A stretch of DNA of 38,304 nt. It comes from Candidatus Oscillibacter excrementigallinarum (lineage in GTDB: Bacteria > Bacillota > Clostridia > Oscillospirales > Oscillospiraceae). Position numbers and translations under genes: made by a program. Positions 37,831-38,304 of the stretch are shown piece after piece. Under the pieces are notes generated by a model that ran no database searches, was not told the DNA's origin, and saw only the letters and a list, made by a program, of their open reading frames with translations. The stretch is from contig DWZJ01000059.1 in the NCBI GenBank assembly GCA_019118245.1, positions 1-38,304 of the forward strand. The letters are read 5' to 3'. The stretch's first letter is position 1. Each line of letters begins with the position of its first letter.

Positions 37831-37913
37831 GCGGAGGGTGTCGGGGTGGTCGTCGCATTGATCTGCTTCTCTTTTCGCTGCCGCTGGCTGTCCCGCGCGG
37901 GATCTGGTGCAAC

Positions 37914-37993
37914 GGGCCGATGAGGGCATCGGCCCCTACGGGGATACCGAAAGCCATCGCCTCCTTTGTAGGGGCGGACGCCCTCGTCCGCCC
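37914..37993. repeat. Head-to-head pair of REP-like palindromes (copy 2)
   Basis: GGGCCGATG (37914-37922) pairs with CATCGGCCC (37927-37935), and GGGCGGACG (37972-37980) with CGTCCGCCC (37985-37993), each with a 4-base loop. Compared with copy 1, the first hairpin swaps a G-C pair for C-G, and the second changes two pairs, all with pairing kept. Confidence 0.78.
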
Positions 37994-38096
37994 GCTGGTA
38001 CAAGGTCCCCACGTCCGCCCGGGCAGCGCGTAGCGAAGCGGAACGCGCGGAAAGAGAAACTAGTCAAATGCGTCCTTGCACCCCGACGAGGTCGGT

Positions 38097-38304
38097 ACCA
38101 TCCGCCACGGGACGGCAGTATCGACCTCGCAGAAGATGATAGCGTGCCCGAAGGCCTGGCAAAATCGGCGCTTGCACCGATACGCCGACCCCCGTCGCGC
38201 GGAGGGCCACTGCACCGGAGCGCGTTAAAGCGTTTTTTCTCTTTGGACCGTGCACGGCCCGTTTCTCTTTTGGCAAGACCAAAAGAGAAATGGGGGGTGC
38301 ATTG
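38097..38304 (-). repeat. Right 208-base arm of the long inverted repeat
   Basis: The inverted partner of 37623-37830. Its hairpin TTTCTCTTTTGG/CCAAAAGAGAAA (38262-38290) differs in sequence from the left-arm hairpin but is fully paired, with the same TCTTG loop on the opposite strand. The arm ends at the window edge and may continue. Confidence 0.88.

Larger units (their letters stand above)
37563..38304. repeat. Composite inverted-repeat element, copy 2 (runs off the window)
   Basis: A non-coding block homologous to 16850-17643 along most of its length. It starts with a 7-bp hairpin GGCCGCC/GGCGGCC (37563-37580) where copy 1 has a different but equally perfect stem. It then has a 12-bp hairpin TTTTCTTTTCGG/CCGAAAAGAAAA (37635-37664), a conserved body, the pair of TAGGGGC-flanked palindromes (37914-37935, 37972-37993), the GCGTAGCGAAGCGGAACGCG block (near 38027), and an inverted copy of the left arm up to the window edge. 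Frames open across it have no ribosome-binding site. No transposase or target duplication can be seen, since the right boundary is outside. Confidence 0.8.

Noticed and set aside
37536-38033. A 165-codon plus-strand frame, and a 184-codon minus-strand frame, within repeat copy 2
   Set aside because: They run through hairpins and palindromes, lack ribosome-binding sites, have Arg/Pro/Ser-rich composition, and no equivalent frame is kept in copy 1.

Overview
This window looks like chromosomal DNA of a GC-rich member of the Clostridia (Bacillota), most likely an Oscillospiraceae-type gut anaerobe of the Flavonifractor / Lawsonibacter / Oscillibacter kind. That placement is inference. It rests on strong GC bias at third codon positions, T-box leaders in front of aminoacyl-tRNA synthetase genes, a YtrA-type GntR/ABC operon, and a helicase-loader plus DnaD-type primosome pair. 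I see no rRNA or tRNA gene, CRISPR array, prophage or transposase.

Layout. (1) 1-2.9 kb, minus strand: rpsO and pnp, each with its own leader, separated by a strong hairpin. (2) 3.0-7.0 kb: an operon of a GntR regulator, an ABC ATPase, a large permease and a peptidoglycan amidase, preceded by a perfect operator-like palindrome. (3) 7.1-8.7 kb: a 56-residue small protein and a secreted protein of unknown function. (4) 8.7-12.2 kb: an isoleucine T-box, a small zinc-ribbon protein and ileS, ending in a terminator shared with the convergent primosome genes. (5) 12.2-14.2 kb, minus strand: DnaD-like and DnaC/DnaI-like genes, divergent from (6) zapA and a U32/RlhA-like gene. (7) 16.85-17.64 kb: a long non-coding composite repeat. 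(8) 17.7-24.3 kb: dut, maf, mreC, mreD, PBP2 and a GH13 glycosidase. (9) 24.28-26.7 kb: parA-parB and a coiled-coil membrane protein, bracketed by three exact parS sites. (10) 26.7-30.6 kb: serS, mscL with a structured leader, rsmG, a MinD-like ATPase and a methylglyoxal-synthase-like gene lacking key catalytic residues. (11) 30.6-35.5 kb: an aspartate-type T-box, hisS, a secreted SLH protein and aspS. (12) 35.5-37.5 kb: an unknown secreted protein (minus) and a GH3 lipoprotein. (13) 37.56 kb to the end: a second copy of the composite repeat.

How the genes work together. Most of the window is informational and morphogenetic housekeeping: RNA turnover, tRNA charging, replication initiation, chromosome segregation, division and rod-shape wall synthesis. 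The mre/PBP2 block, ZapA, the amidase and the GH3 enzyme all act on or around the cell wall. ParA, ParB and the parS sites suggest a position in the origin half of the chromosome, although no oriC is visible.

The most unusual features are the two composite repeats (about 0.8 kb). Their hairpins keep perfect pairing while the sequences change between copies, and copy 2 has 208-base inverted arms. Also notable are the parS site that forms the centre of a 34-base terminator palindrome, the structured mscL leader, the Asp-specific T-box in front of hisS, and the MGS-like protein with a Ser at the catalytic Asp position. All alignments were made by eye; no database search was run.
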